Assembly: GCA_016806645.1 (NCBI GenBank)
Contig: JACSYO010001999.1
Location: 1,058,001 to 1,122,000, forward strand
Direction: 5' to 3'
Length of the DNA: 64,000 bases
Source of the DNA: Ophiodon elongatus
Taxonomy: Eukaryota; Chordata; Actinopteri; Perciformes; Hexagrammidae
How positions within the stretch are numbered: position 1 is the first letter of the stretch; each line of letters begins with the position of its first letter. Made by a program: the position numbers and the translations under genes. Of this stretch, positions 12,626-25,864 are shown piece by piece. The notes under the pieces are model-generated. The model searched no databases. It was given only the letters and a program-made list of their open reading frames with translations, and was not told where the DNA came from.

Positions 12626-15039
12626 GCACAAAGGCGGCAAAATATGACAAGAACGGTTTGTTACAGTTTTGATTCACTCTCATAGCTCATATAGAGTCGC
12701 TTCTGGCCACAGCAGGCATCTGTTTTTAAATGAAAACGCTCTAAAGAGCATCTGTAAAGGTACCTGCCGAGGACCAAATGGAAGGAGTCAGATACTTTGA
12801 ACAGGAGTTGGTAAAGACCAATCACAAAGTTAAAAGAAGAGTGAATACATAGACCCTGACCTTAAGATAATTCTCCCTTTTCCAACGCAATTCTTTTGGA
12901 AAACCACTTTTTGAAGAAGCACTTTATCAGTCTAATCCTTTTCAAACTTTTTTTTCCAAGGGACACGATTTGCCATGCCTTTGCTCTTGCAAAACTGAAA
13001 CATTAAACACTTCCATGAAACAAAATGCATTTGTGTAGCTTGTACAAGGATGTCTTTTAAGTAGAGCCAATTCTTCTTCAGTCTAATACACTCACATATT
13101 CGCACACGACCTCTGGGCATGCTCTGAAAAGCAGTTGGAATGATTTTTCTCTTTCTGTAAGCATTATTCAGACTATTTTGGAGCTCTTCATCATGACATA
13201 TTGTGGTCCTGGTAATTCTTGGCTGTTTGACAGATCATTCAGTCCTCAGTCCAATTTCATTGTTAAGACATCAGGGGATGCTTTCGACTTAATTTCACTC
13301 ATTAGGAATTTATTTCCTGCGTGGCAGAGAAACACATTTTACAAGCATTAATGAATTCTTGTAAATCTAATCGGGCTTCTTCAACATGGTTTTAGGACTA
13401 ACTAACTGTTAAAGACATACTACAAACAGACTCACTGGACAAGAAACATGAAGGCTATGAACAACCTGTAACGCAACACTGCTCTCTCTCCATTCAAAAA
13501 GAATATATGATGTTGTGAACAAGAAAAGGTCTAGTCCTCGGATATAATTCGACGCCCCAGGTTGGTCAAACATAATTTTCACAAAATGCATTTCACTCGG
13601 GAACAAAAACACAAAATGTACCGCTCCGCCTCAGGTCGCCGGGATCATTCAAGTCAACTCAGATGTACTGGGTGAATAGATCGGTTTAGATCGAACTCAC
13701 CAAGAGCCCAAGATCTGTTGATTATGGGCCTGAGTCCCACGTGACGAAAAACAACTACACACAAAAAGTTCCAAAGGTTTTGGATTACAAATGGTATTTT
13801 TGTATTTCTCATTGCTCACTCCCTTAATTTTACCTTCTTTTAATAAATTAAATTCCAAGTAAAAAAGAATCCATCTCATCTAACACTTGAGAAACACATC
13901 AGCAACATGCCTGTCTAAATCCCTGTTTTTCATCCAAACGACAATTAGGTCTGCGGATTACCCGGAGTAATGCTGTTTTATAAAAGAACATGGAGTTAAA
14001 TGGAATCATTCAATGCTTGAGTTTAGCTGTTACAGTTTCTAGGTGACCCTGAGAACTCAACACTGACTAAAGTAAAGACATACTAATAGACAAAACAGAA
14101 ATGAAGAAAACATCTTCACCAAACTGAATTTGCATCACTTTTTGTTGTTTAGTCAAAGTTTGAAAGACGGATGAACATGCCCGGACAAACAAGTCGTTGC
14201 CGTGGTTATGGCTCTTGGAGTTACTTCATACCATACTTCATACTATATGGTGTATAGTAGATCCCTGCAATAGTATCTGAATCATGCAATCAAATGGTTG
14301 GACAAATTCAGTGTGTTTTGTTATGATCAATTTGTCCACATTGTGTTTCTTTTTCTTAAATGCTGTGCATGTGATCTCGAATTGGTGGTGGTATTTTCTT
14401 CATTTTTGTTTGTCTTTTGTCCATTTGCATGTGTTTGCAGAAAACATAAACTTCCTCACGTAAAAAACTAATTCCCTGCACGGCTACAAAAACCACAGCG
14501 TAAAAGTGTTTTTATTTGATGTCTGAGAACTCACCCCCTTAAAGATATTGAAGTGAAGTGCTTTTACACAGCTCACATTGGCAATTACATAGAAGTGGCA
14601 TGCTTTTTTTTCCTTTTCTTTTTTTTCCAGACAGTCTGAGGTCCACTCAGAATCAAATGAAATGTAGAAAAAGACACCCTTTTGTCCAGACTGGCATATT
14701 TCTCAGTTTTGAAACTGAGGCTGGTATAGTCGTGATAATGGTGCCACCTCCCGCTGTGGCTAAAACCAGGCTGCCTGCTGGCTTCCTGACAAACCTAGCA
14801 TTACTGTATAATCAGTGCTTACCATCGCTTGCACCGACCAGCTACATGGGAATGACACTGCAACGCGCACACAAACACGCTCGCACTCCCAGATATAAAC
14901 AAAAATGCATCAGCTCAGGCATAAACAGTGACTCACGCACATGCATGCACACACGGACGCAAGCCAACATACACACGGCACTCCACGTGAGCACAACACA
15001 AGCCCAACTGTGCCAATGCATGCCTCCTCATACAAATTA

Positions 15040-15043
<4 letters not shown>
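12626..15043. other. Non-coding stretch, no gene recognised
   Basis: AT-rich DNA without supported genes. The 201-codon open frame ending at 15163 lies over this region but reads into the CT microsatellite and lacks any domain. Confidence 0.55.

Positions 15044-15110
<67 letters not shown>
15044..15110. repeat. (CT)n microsatellite, 67 bp
   Basis: A pure CT run. Frames across it give only (SL)n or (RE)n. Confidence 0.98.
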
Positions 15111-15112
<2 letters not shown>

Positions 15113-16837
15113 CCATCCACACACACAGCTTGTGTGTCGGCCATTGTGAGTGACAGTGAGTAGTAGCGGCAGTTATCTGTGTATGCGGGGTCGGTATGTG
15201 TCGTCTTAAAATGCCAACCATGGGCGTCTTACTCGAAGATAAGATATTGAGAGATGTGAAGGCGAGGCTTGCAGACCAACTTCGGTGCACACTTCAAGAT
15301 AAATGTGCAGAAGATGTGTGTGTGTGTAGTGGGGTGACCAAAAAGAGGAGAGAGAGGAAAATGCAGGAGGAGAGAGAAAGAGAGAATCCTATTCCAATTA
15401 TCTCTTTCGGCCTGTCCCTGTGACAAATGTCAGATAAGACTTTTGCAGTGATAAAACCCACCTGACCCTCAGGACTTTTGACCCTTCTCAGACTTGGTAG
15501 CACTAAGACTCTTGTTACATTGTCTCTTCTGATAGGCCGCTGAGCCTAAAGGGGAAATAGGATTCCTTTCTCAGCTGAATTAATTCAATAAAAGAGAAAA
15601 GAAATTAAGCTTTTTTTCTTTTTGGACCTCTTTCTATTCTATTTCTTTGCGTTTGAGGCAGCAGGGTGGTAGTTAGGAGGCCGCCACAGCTCGAAAAACA
15701 CCCTGCCTGCTGAGGTATCATCGAGCTCAGTCAGATTTATGGACAGGCATATTTCGCCGGATCTTTCATGCAATCCCCGCTTGCAATCTGCGTGAAATTG
15801 ACGTGTGATTCGGGGAGGCGGCAGATAGTTTTGCAATCAGTATCTCGGGGCTGCGGGCTAATCACATTTTCTGAATAAAAGAGAGGTTAAAGGTGCATTT
15901 CACTGGTGAGCTGAGCCACTGATGAGTAAAGAAAAGAAATAAATAGATACGTTATAATCAAATGATTTAATAAGTAAACCCATGCCAAAATGTTTAACAA
16001 GGCCACCATTGAAATTCAGCTCTGAAAAAAAAGTCTTTCTACTACTCAAAATGAATGCAGTGTGAGTCACTAAATAACACTTTTGGTTGAAGTAAAAAGC
16101 AATGGAATGAAATGAGGTTGCATATAAAATAGAGACAGCGGGCCATCTGATATCTTAATGAAATCCCAGTTTAATTAGGCGATCTTGTAGCCAGATGTGA
16201 ACTGGATGAATTCTTCTCAAAATGTTTTATTAAAAAAGATGCATTTACTGTGGTGCATGAGCAGTTTATCGGTGGACCCTTCAGATGATGAGTGAACTGC
16301 TCTTTCACAGGTCATTAAGAACAATTGCATGCATGTCTCTAGGCAAAGAATGCACCTGAAATGTAAGTGTGCCTGGCCCTGAAACACTACAAGCTCCAAT
16401 CGTGTGGTTTTATTAGGTCAACCTAATAAGCTCCAGATCAGCTGGATTTCTTGGAGGCTTGGATTTACCAAGGTGCCAACTCACTCCCCAGGGATCCAGC
16501 TATGCTCTGATCTGATTGCAGTTCAGCGAGGCATCATATCATATTTTGAAAGATGTATCACTGGTCACCGTGTCCCTTATTGACTTGACATGGAAATGGC
16601 GTGGTGTTCTGCCCATTTTCCGTTTTCATGAGGTCTTTCTGTACGTCATTGTCACACTGTCACACCACTTTGGTCTAGACTTAAATATCATAACATCATA
16701 ACAATCATTCAAAAGATTGCTGTAAAATTCTTGTCACTTGACTTTCTGACTTTGACGAGCCACTGACTTTTCATCCGTTCCCAACGTCAACCAATAAGAC
16801 ACAATATTTTGTACATTTATGGTTGCTATACACTGTA
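15111..16837. other. Non-coding stretch, no gene recognised
   Basis: No supported gene. A purine-rich patch lies at about 15340-15390. Nothing else stands out. Confidence 0.5.
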
Positions 16838-16935
16838 TCCTCATGACTATGGTGATACAGCACTTTGTGTTCAGTGCCAATTAGCAAATGTTAGCATTCT
16901 GACCAGCAGAACTGCTCATGTGGCTGTAGACTTGC
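16838..16935 (-). repeat. Short inverted copy of the 6.2/44.6 kb repeat family
   Basis: CTTTGTGTTCAGTGCCAATTAGCAAATGTTAGCAT is broadly the reverse complement of the GCTAACATTTGCTAATT...ACAAAGTACAG section that the family carries (compare 6226-6268). It is followed by a GGCTGTAGACTTG tail. Confidence 0.45.
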
Positions 16936-19900
16936 TGAAATCTGAAGGGAACAACAGTGGGTGCTTGGCCTTGCAAAATGCATCTCAACCGCACATGCCT
17001 GCATGTAAGGGTGCAGTTCTTCTGTGACCCCCCCCCCCCCAACCCCTTCTCCATAAAGCTGGCTGGTTGGACGCTCAGTTCACCAACACAGTTATCCATC
17101 AACTGCAGCAGCTCTTGCAACACCAAGAACCATTGTCAGTCTTTCAAGGCCTTCAGCCAGAAAGCACGAGTATTCAATGGACTCGCATTCGATCAGCGAG
17201 CTGCAGGCTAAAGCCACTTCAACGCTTGTGGTCATACATGGTGCAATTGCATGTGGCCTTTATATCGTGGGCAAGTGGACTAGTGGTGTGAGTGAGGGCT
17301 AGCCACACGCATTGCCACACTTTGGGCAGGTATAATCGAACTTGCATGCATCAATGTACAAATGAACGTGTTAGAATAGGAGACTCATGGAATGACAAGT
17401 TGAATATTGTACAAGGGCCATTTCTTAGTTCTCTTAGAGTCCTAAGAAAGACATTGTGACTGACAAAAGATGCACAGATGGTCAATCTGGGCTAGCTTTT
17501 TATCATCCAGAGATGGATGGTCTTGTGGAGAGCTTGATTTTAAACAGTGACAACTTGACTCCTTAGATCATGCATTAGGGCAGCTAGGATTGAGACAGAT
17601 GACTCAATTGTTTGCAATGTAGGAGTTGGTCCAGACTATCATTAGATGTTATCTCTTTGAAATGCTGTTTTGCAGGAAACTGCATTTTTTTTTTTTGGTC
17701 TTAAAAGGCTCACAGTGGGGAGCCGAGACTCCTCATTTACACCGATAATCTTTTTTTGCTTTCAAACTGATACATTGACAGGAAGTCTCTGGGCGGTTTG
17801 GACCTCCCGTTGTGTATACCAGGTTTGTCTGGACGGACTCCGGCCTCGTTCGTTCTAGGGAGGTGTGTTCTAATGCAATGATTCAGGGGTTTCTAAAGAT
17901 ATAATCGCTCTCCTGCAGAGAGGCCGGTACAAATGCAAATATACACATTACCAAGTTAAGGACTACTGTCATGAACTGTGCTTAATGTGGTTTAAAAAAG
18001 TGAATGGCCGTACCATATACCTGTCATCAAGCGGTCTAATTAACATGTTGTTTCATTGTCTTACTTTTTTGTTGCGCCCTCTCGTGTGTGAGGTAACTCC
18101 TTTACTCCTCTGTCTGCTTTAGATATCTCATCATCGGTGCCATTTTCTATATCAGAACTATAACTCCACATTGCTATCAACACAGAGTTTTTGGTTTGTG
18201 TCTGCAAGGGATGACAATTACCCATTTTTGTGAGGGTTACCCTGGCAGGTTGGCAGTAGATACTGCAGTGACGATGTTTCCAACTCCTAGTCCCGTTTTG
18301 TGTCTTTCTCTCTTTATGTGACTTTGTCTATCTTTGTCTTTATTATTGGAAAAGAACCCACTCGGGTGTCAGCCAAGTAAAAAATGAAAGTGCACTGTGC
18401 AAACACTATGAGTTACTCATGCGCTGCCTGAGAAATAATGATATATACACTATATCACTACTGAGGTGAACAGTGAGAGCCAAAGACATGCAGTATGTGA
18501 AGAAGGTAAAAATTCAAAACACTCATCTGGAGTATCCGTCTCTTGGGTCTCAATGTGCTTCGTTAATTTTTCCTCTATCTGTTCCTTAAGAATGGTATTT
18601 AGAGGTACTGTACCCTGTGGAGTCTCTGACCGGTAGTTCTATGGAGCCTAGTTTTACGAAAGGGTACGGGAGCACTAAAGGCAGAGGTAATTTGAATCTC
18701 ATAAGCGACTGAATACCTATTTGTGAAATTGTATTAATCCTGGTTACTGTACTAAACATGGAAACTTTAATACCGCTGGATTTTATATATTTAGATTTAA
18801 TATATTTAAATCATTCCCTCTTTGAAATTTCCAGAAGGTACTTGATTATAAAAATATACGAAAGATTTAATAATAAAGAAAAAAGGGTCCAATATTTGTC
18901 CACAAACTTTATTCAGGCTGCTGAAATGTAACTGCTCATTTCTGAGTCAAGCCTATGCATCGAACAGGTTTAGTGAAATACACCAACAGTTCAGATTTAC
19001 GAGGGTTTTCTGGCTACGGAGGATCGATCTGTTCTATCGGGTTACATTCTAAAAGACTGTACATGGACCAAAGAAAGTTGAGATAAGTGACGGAGACTTT
19101 CAAACTGAAAACGTATCTGAAACTGAGCATGAAAAGAACGGCAAAGGTGACGGCAAAGGTGGAGAACAAGAAGACTGCTATCCAGCAAATAAGGACGTAA
19201 GCAATGTAGGTTTCAGAATTTTCTAAAAACTTTTATAAGGACGAAAATGGATTCCACACGTTGGGCTTCAGGGATTGGCACAATGCGTTTTTGCCTCCTT
19301 CTGAACCCCCTGCTACCAGACTCCACTGTGCCATACACCTGCCGGGCCTGCTACCTACCACGACGTGATATACCCCCAAATGACTTCAGAGTCTGTATCG
19401 AAAAGCTTTACACTAGGTGACTTATGGGTCCACCCCATAAAGACCTCAAAAGAAGCAAGTTTTTAATTTACAATAGACGTAGAACATGCTGACCACATGC
19501 CGAGTAGCATGCCAAAGCACGTGCCCACTGGTGAGGAATGGGATGCAGACAAAGCTTTGTGTTGTTGCTCAGCTACTGCGACCGATAAACCTAAAGATGG
19601 TCAATCTCACAGTCCTTCTTACCCTCGCCTATGAATACACAGGCCCCTATAGTTAGGTCAGCGTCTCTTGGTGGTTGCACACACACGCACACACACACGC
19701 ACACACACATCTAGCCGTGGACCCTTTTTTAAAGTAGGACATGAGAACACGAGCCATCTCTTTTTATATTATGCAGGCAGTTCTCAGACCCCAGGAATGG
19801 CGCACAGAGCACCCATGGGACCCTATTACCAGTGACACCACCAGACTCCACAACCCTACTGCAACACATAGTGACAGAACGAGACAGAGAGAGACAGAGA

Positions 19901-20610
19901 ACGCAAAGTGGAGAGAAAGAGGAAGCAGGGAAAATGAGCGGAAATAATGGCCATGGGGTGGAAAAAAAGATGGGTGGGACGGTGGGAGAAGAAGAAAGAG
20001 GAAGAAGAGCAGCACAGGGTGGGAAAAACGAAGCTGGTGGAGGACTCGAGAAGTGACAACAAGAGAAACGACGAGGACGGGGTAGAGAGACAGTAAGAGC
20101 AATGAAAAGAGGTCAGAAAAAAAAGAGAAGAACATGGAGTTTATTCAAGACATTTCCTCTTGGTTTAAGGAAATATTTCAGATGTTACCGTTTTGGGAAA
20201 TCACTTGAATTCTCATGTAAACTTTCCTCAGTGTTGTATTCCTTTTTTCGTGTGGCGCAAAAGAAAACATTTTCCTTTCCCTTTCTTAGCTTTTCCACAG
20301 CCATCTCCGTGTCATGAAAAAGGATATATCCGCAAGCTTTAATTGCTGATAATTCCGATATTTTCTGCCATTCCTCCTAATTTCCACACAGCTCAACACA
20401 CTTTAATTACAACATTTCTCCCCATTCCTTTCAATGTCTATAATTGGCTTTTTGACACACAGAAGCCCTATAGCATATGCGCGTGCGTTGGAGTATGGGT
20501 GTGTGTCTTACAGGGTGTATAATTGCGTTCCTTTTGTAGCTGTGTGTCTGAACATGTCATTAAGCATCTGTCTAGGTCTGACTGTGTATTCTAATCAAGT
20601 ACTTGTAAGA

Positions 20611-20612
<2 letters not shown>
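16936..20612. other. Non-coding stretch, no gene recognised
   Basis: Contains a poly-C run (17029-17040), an imperfect CA run at 19679-19709 and a strongly purine-biased stretch at about 19872-20130 (AG-rich on the plus strand). No frame resembles a protein family. Confidence 0.5.

Positions 20613-20656
<44 letters not shown>
20613..20656. repeat. (GT)n microsatellite, 44 bp
   Basis: A pure GT run. Confidence 0.97.
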
Positions 20657-20659
<3 letters not shown>

Positions 20660-21388
20660 AATATGTGTAACTAGTGTGGTGGCGACTGCGGCACTCAGTT
20701 TTCCTCCACGTCGTCGTGTACAGTGTTGAGACAGTCATTACGGTGACAGATGAGCCGGAGCCTGTCGCGGTTTTTCTTCCTCTCTCAGCCGGCAGATGTC
20801 TCCTCTTGATCTCCGTCTGTTGCCTTTTGTCTCGCCGCGAAAAGTGTTTGGCGGGAAATTCTCAGAGTCAATTAGCTAACGAGCAGCTAACGAGGAGATA
20901 AGGCCAATTAAGATAATAGTGATTGTGATGATGGTAATTATGACAATGAGATTGGTGAGCCACCAGGTCAGCTTCAGGGAGAGGCAAAGTAGGCATGGAT
21001 GAGACGCAGGGGGGAAAAAAGAAAAAGAAACAACAACTAGAAATAACTTGTATAATTGCAACAGTGTGCAATTAAGAAGAGATGGCAAACATATTTTTAG
21101 TGATTGGAGAGCTTATGCTGCTCGCGTTAATCTTTGATGATAAGGAGCTGCATGCATTTTACGCACAGAAAAACAAAGTGAGAGCAATTAGACGGAGAAT
21201 GACTGCAAAGAACAAACAAAACACACATTGTTAAAAAACAATGAGGCACAAGATAACACAAGGAGTTTGTCATTCCACGGTGTCACTTGGCTGTGATTGA
21301 CAGCAGTGGGACACGTGTCAGTCTGGTTTTTTAAGAGCTTGTAATGGTGATGGATTTGTTGAAGTGCCTCAGGAGAGGCTGGAGGGAG
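20657..21388. other. Non-coding; possible conserved element at 20690-20990
   Basis: A non-repetitive stretch with a CG-containing left part and TAAT-core-rich right part, without a coding frame of note. It would be consistent with a conserved non-coding element, but this cannot be shown from one genome. Confidence 0.3.
20847..20858 (+). promoter_or_regulatory. Perfect E2F-type site in a non-repetitive segment
   Basis: TTTGGCGGGAAA matches the E2F consensus exactly. It sits in a balanced segment (about 20690-20990) that also has CAATTAGC and CCAATTAAG cores. No transcript start is visible nearby, so a regulatory role is inference only. Confidence 0.35.
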
Positions 21389-21420
<32 letters not shown>

Positions 21421-21424
21421 GTGC
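21389..21424. repeat. (GT)n microsatellite, imperfect
   Basis: A GT run ending in GCGTGTGTGCGCGC. Confidence 0.95.
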
Positions 21425-21637
21425 GCGCCAGAGGACATTGAATATGTTCTCCCCAGAGGCGAATAAATGTGAAATTTCTTTCCCACACACTCAAACACAA
21501 TCCATATAAAGACTTCCAATAGAAAATAAACAACCCTTCTGTCAGATGGCCACATTCAAATTGTGAAAGTGTGTTTAAACAACACATTCGATACGACAAA
21601 AAAAGTTATCTCACTCTAACTCCACTGCTATGAGCAT

Positions 21638-21640
<3 letters not shown>

Positions 21641-21709
<69 letters not shown>
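21641..21709. repeat. (CA)n microsatellite, 69 bp
   Basis: A pure CA run. Confidence 0.98.
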
Positions 21710-21713
<4 letters not shown>

Positions 21714-24700
21714 ATCTGTTAAGCCATAACCTCCCCTATAACCCTTCTCAGCTACACAAAGACACAGCAAGTGTCCCAGGTTAGAAATTGGATATGTCAA
21801 ATGCTCACTCGAGCATGAAATACATAATAGTGAGACATTTTCCTCTTTTCCTTTTCTTCTTTTATTTTCTCCTTATTTTTCTTTTTCTTCCCCCGACACC
21901 CTCCTTCCCTGATTAGGTACGGCCTCTGTCCTTGTCCCCACTTGGTCATCATCATGCTACTTTTCACAACCAACAGGTGCCGTACACAAAAACATTTAAG
22001 ATAATTGGATAAAATAGAACCGGAATGAACATCTTTGGCATTTAATGTTCGTCAGTTCCTGGTTTACGTAAAGTGATTTTTCACTCCTGAAAAGCTATCA
22101 TTACCCTGCACGTTTGCCATCAGTCTAACTCTAAATGCTAGACACTTGCCAGTTAAATGGAAGATAATAATGGTAAATTGCAGATTGCAGGATGTTAATT
22201 AGCCAGGTAATTAAAGCTGTAATTAGTAGTGGTAAGTGAATCCTTCCACAGTTTGTAGGTTCGGTAAACAAGGACATGGAAATGGAAATCAACCACTAGT
22301 TCTGAAGCAACACATGTTAAAAGGTTGGATGCTACTTGAAATCATAACTTTTTATAGTGATGAACATGGGAACAATAAAACATAACAAAACTTCTAGAGT
22401 CCTATCGTACTGCCAGCGCAATGCGGTGCACAGCGCAGCGCAACGACCATTGCTACTTTCAGCTCTACGCAGTTGTCATTTCGACGCCCAGCACCCATGT
22501 TGTGCAAGTAGCAAATGTACTTGCAGCCATCTGTGCACCCAAGGGCGTGTTGGGTCTTAAAATGAAGTGTGGGGAAGCATTTTCTTGCTATTTAAAGGGC
22601 GCAGTATAATTCGTATAGTAACATTCACCGACACAGGCGGGTTCAGACGCAGCAGCGTTTAATTGAGGTGAAAATGTCTCCATTCATATTAAGGATGGCA
22701 GGTGACAATTCCAACTGTAAGGGAATATAATGCAGCGGCCTCAAACTCAGGTGTCCTGTGTTGCAGCACCCTCTCAGCACTCCTCCGGTCACTGGCCGAC
22801 TGCCGTAACCAGAGAGATCTCCGCCAGCGACAGTGAGGCCCCGTGACAGCCTCGGACTCGTGTTGCAGGCAGCACATTTCCTCTGTCGCACACTCAAGAG
22901 GATTCGAATCGCCCACGTGTTTTTTTTCCTGACACAACGTGTCATGATGAGTCCACGAGTGCCGTCTTTACGCCTCGTGTGGACACGGTGCACACACGCC
23001 TCCCACTGCGCTGAGCACCTCATTCCTATCTGTGTGTTTGTTGCAGAACGTTTCAGATAAAGATCAGGCTCCACTAATATTATTTGTATTCTACTATTTT
23101 CAGAATAAGATTCAAGCGGTGGCTGCATAGGATTGTAATACTAACTCCAAAGTGTTGGAAAAGTCTAAACTTCTTGAGAAAAAGAGAGATAAAATTAGGT
23201 TTTTAATCAAACTAAATATTCTGCCTATTTGTTTTTTTCGCTTTGCGAAAACAAAATTTGCACTGCAGAAAAACGCTTGCTTCTTTAATTCACTAAATAT
23301 GCCTTTTAAAGGGAAGAGGAGATGACACTGTGATTGGTTTAATACTCCCCAAACACACATGATTAACTAAGAGACTAAATACAGCCCGCTTGACCCCTTT
23401 GCGCCCAGATTATGTGCCATTTTAACTAGCAAATGTTGAGTTGGACGTCCTACTAAATGCACTTGCGGAATGCACAATAGATCCTTTATATAGGGCCCTT
23501 AGCCAAGCTCCAAAAACACTGGATGCAACTCAACAGCAACTTTTTCTGTAGACTCTTCCTGCCTGGTACACTTCTTTCAAACTCTGAGGCCCCAATTTGT
23601 AACGCAAGCTTTCTGGTGTAGAAGTTTCGGCCTCAAGCCTTAACCAAGATAAGCTGATGACATCATCTGGGTCACATTCAAGAGATCCTTCAGAGCCCCA
23701 GAAGACATCACACAACTGTTTCCACATCGGTGGGGTGCTCCTTTAAGACAGTAATGTATTCATTTTTCCCTTGCTATAAGACCACTGTTTGACATGCGAC
23801 GGGTTAACTGCATTAATTTTGCTCACAATGAGAGTAAAAATTATTAAAAAAAACACATGATGGTTGTGGATGTCTTTCAAAAACATATTATGATAGCATA
23901 AAGTAAGAAAAGGTGCAGCCCCAGGGTTAAAAACTTAGCAACAACAATAAGCTAAAAACCTTGTTTAGAAAGTAGATATGACTGATGCATTTGCCCATTT
24001 ACACATCCACCAAACACATTGACAACAATATCAATCATTCATGGAGTCATGATTCTGGCCACTGGATGGATATTAAGTCCAATATTCACTCTCTTCTTAC
24101 TCTGTTTTCTGTCCCCACCAACTCCCAAGGTGGAATGTCTAACTCTTTGCTAGCCAAATGCTCCACTGTGTTCACCAGCTAGTGGCTAACTTGGTCAACC
24201 GTTTGGTGTGTGCTTAGAAGCGCTGAAATGTCCCTGAGTAAGTGGATGGACACTGCATAGAGGCATGGAGGGTGACAAGTTTCACACTACACAAAGTCCT
24301 TTTTATCGATTGTTACGGCACAAATATGAATACGTGCTTGATGGAGCTTCATCTGTTAAGCCACTTCCTTCCAAGTTTAACACTCTTTTCCCTTTATAGC
24401 CCTCTTTATTTTTGTTGACAAAAAGACCAAAGAGAGAAATCTGCGAGAGCGCAAACGCATTCACCTTCGATTTACCCCTGTTGATTATTCACAGCTCGCC
24501 CTGTGATCAGTGAGGTATGAGTGTGCCAGTAACCAACTCAGAGGTGTTTCATTCAGCTTAAAATATCAGTCATGTGAGCCACTCCTGAGACACGGTCTCT
24601 CCTGACACATTTTCCTTTTTATATTTTTTTCCTTAACTCTTTTGTCTTGCAGCAACTTCACTCACAGTAAGGTGTGAAATATACCTTACAGACGTATAGA

Positions 24701-25338
24701 AAGTATTTTAATTTAAAGGTGCTATGTGAGCAAGGTTTTTGAACACTATGTTGGAAATGTTCTTTTAAAGTATGAACTCAATTAAACTAACACATCACAT
24801 TTTAACCACATAAAGAAGATAGAAAGAAAAAATATTTTTTGTTCAGATGGTGTCTATGGCAACACGTTAGCATCGGTGGCCCTTCAATGCGCAAACAAGG
24901 CGAGTGCCAAGGCGAGTGTCTTAACTGACCCCTTGCTACTATTCAGCATATACAGAATTTGTATGAACAATTAGCCCTTCTTGCCAAGATGCACTTGAAA
25001 TGTTATCTTCCTTTACAGAAATAACACAGCAGCCAAATTATATTCATGGATGGATGTCAGGCAACAGAGAAGTACTCGGAGATCTGTGCTCTCCTGTGAT
25101 GCCACATCTAGTTAACAACTCTGCAGCAGCACAGTTCCCAGTAATAAATTGGATGAATCATTTTGGTGGTTGATGACAGAAAGAATACAATAACAGCATA
25201 GAAAAAAAAACAAAAAAAAACCCCACAAGCTGAGATGCCACGAAACTCTAGAGGCCTTTTAAAGGTTTCCAAAGATAAGTGAGATCTCTTCGACGAGGCA
25301 TTTGGAGTGAAAATGGAGAGATTAAGAGCGAGGCATAT
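21710..25338. other. Non-coding stretch, no gene recognised
   Basis: No supported gene. A pyrimidine-rich patch lies at 21838-21900 and a homeodomain-type cluster at 22190-22235 (listed separately). The 161-codon minus-strand frame at 22643-23128 has no recognisable domain and no splice or promoter context. Confidence 0.5.
22190..22235. promoter_or_regulatory. Cluster of TAATTA/TTAATTAG homeodomain-type cores
   Basis: Three cores lie in under 50 bp: GTTAATTAGC, GGTAATTAAAG and TGTAATTAGT. Such clusters are typical of developmental enhancers, but AT-rich DNA yields them by chance, so this is a weak call. Confidence 0.25.
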
Positions 25339-25782
25339 TTATGTAAACGGATTCATGTAAGATGAAGGGAACGCTTTTCTGCCGGTAGAAATAACTGCTT
25401 TTGACCGCGGCACCTCAAAGCTGCTGGCGATCCGATAAATGTGAAAAAGGTAAAGTTCAACTCCTGCAGGTGCAGTCCCTCCACAGTGATTATCATCCTC
25501 CACCACGCTCAGATGGCAAAAGCAGATAGACGGCCTCTGCCTTGTGTGTTTACTGCCAATATTGCTTTTAAAGAGACGCCGTCCTTCAAGGCTCCTGAGG
25601 ATGGCCCTGACATTTTCGAGGGAACATTCTTTCGAAGGTGGCTTCTTTATTGTAAAGTCTATCGAAAGTGACAACAACAGCTCACATGTTCTGGCCTCAC
25701 CGTTCCTATCCAACTTTGGCGCAGATGGATGTGTCCGTCTTTGAGCTGCCGTCTTTCGCTTTGAACCCCGAGCACAAGCCAT
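25339..25782. other. Non-repetitive segment open on both strands, possible conserved element
   Basis: Balanced composition, free of simple repeats. A 147-codon frame is open on the minus strand and overlapping 66-76-codon frames on the plus strand. None resembles a known protein. The sequence character (TTTGACCG, CGATAAATGTG, AGTCTATCGAAAG) fits a conserved non-coding element at least as well as a gene. Confidence 0.25.
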
Positions 25783-25828
25783 TTGTGGATATTACGAGGG
25801 AAATAATTTGGTTTGAGTCTTTATTTAG

Positions 25829-25864
25829 AATACAGAACTTATATTTCAGTATAAGTTCTGTATT
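25829..25864. repeat. Perfect 15-bp inverted repeat with 6-nt loop
   Basis: The left arm 25829-25843 and right arm 25850-25864 are exact reverse complements. The loop is TTTCAG. The stem is AT-rich but contains CAGAAC/GTTCTG, so it is not a simple AT tract. Confidence 0.9.

Noticed and set aside
14558..15290. 201-codon plus frame and 126-codon minus frame
   Set aside because: A large part is (SL)n/(RE)n from the CT array. The rest has no domain, and there is no exon context.
22643..23128. 161-codon minus-strand frame
   Set aside because: No recognisable motif, and the composition is not gene-like. A chance frame in moderately GC-rich DNA is the simpler reading.
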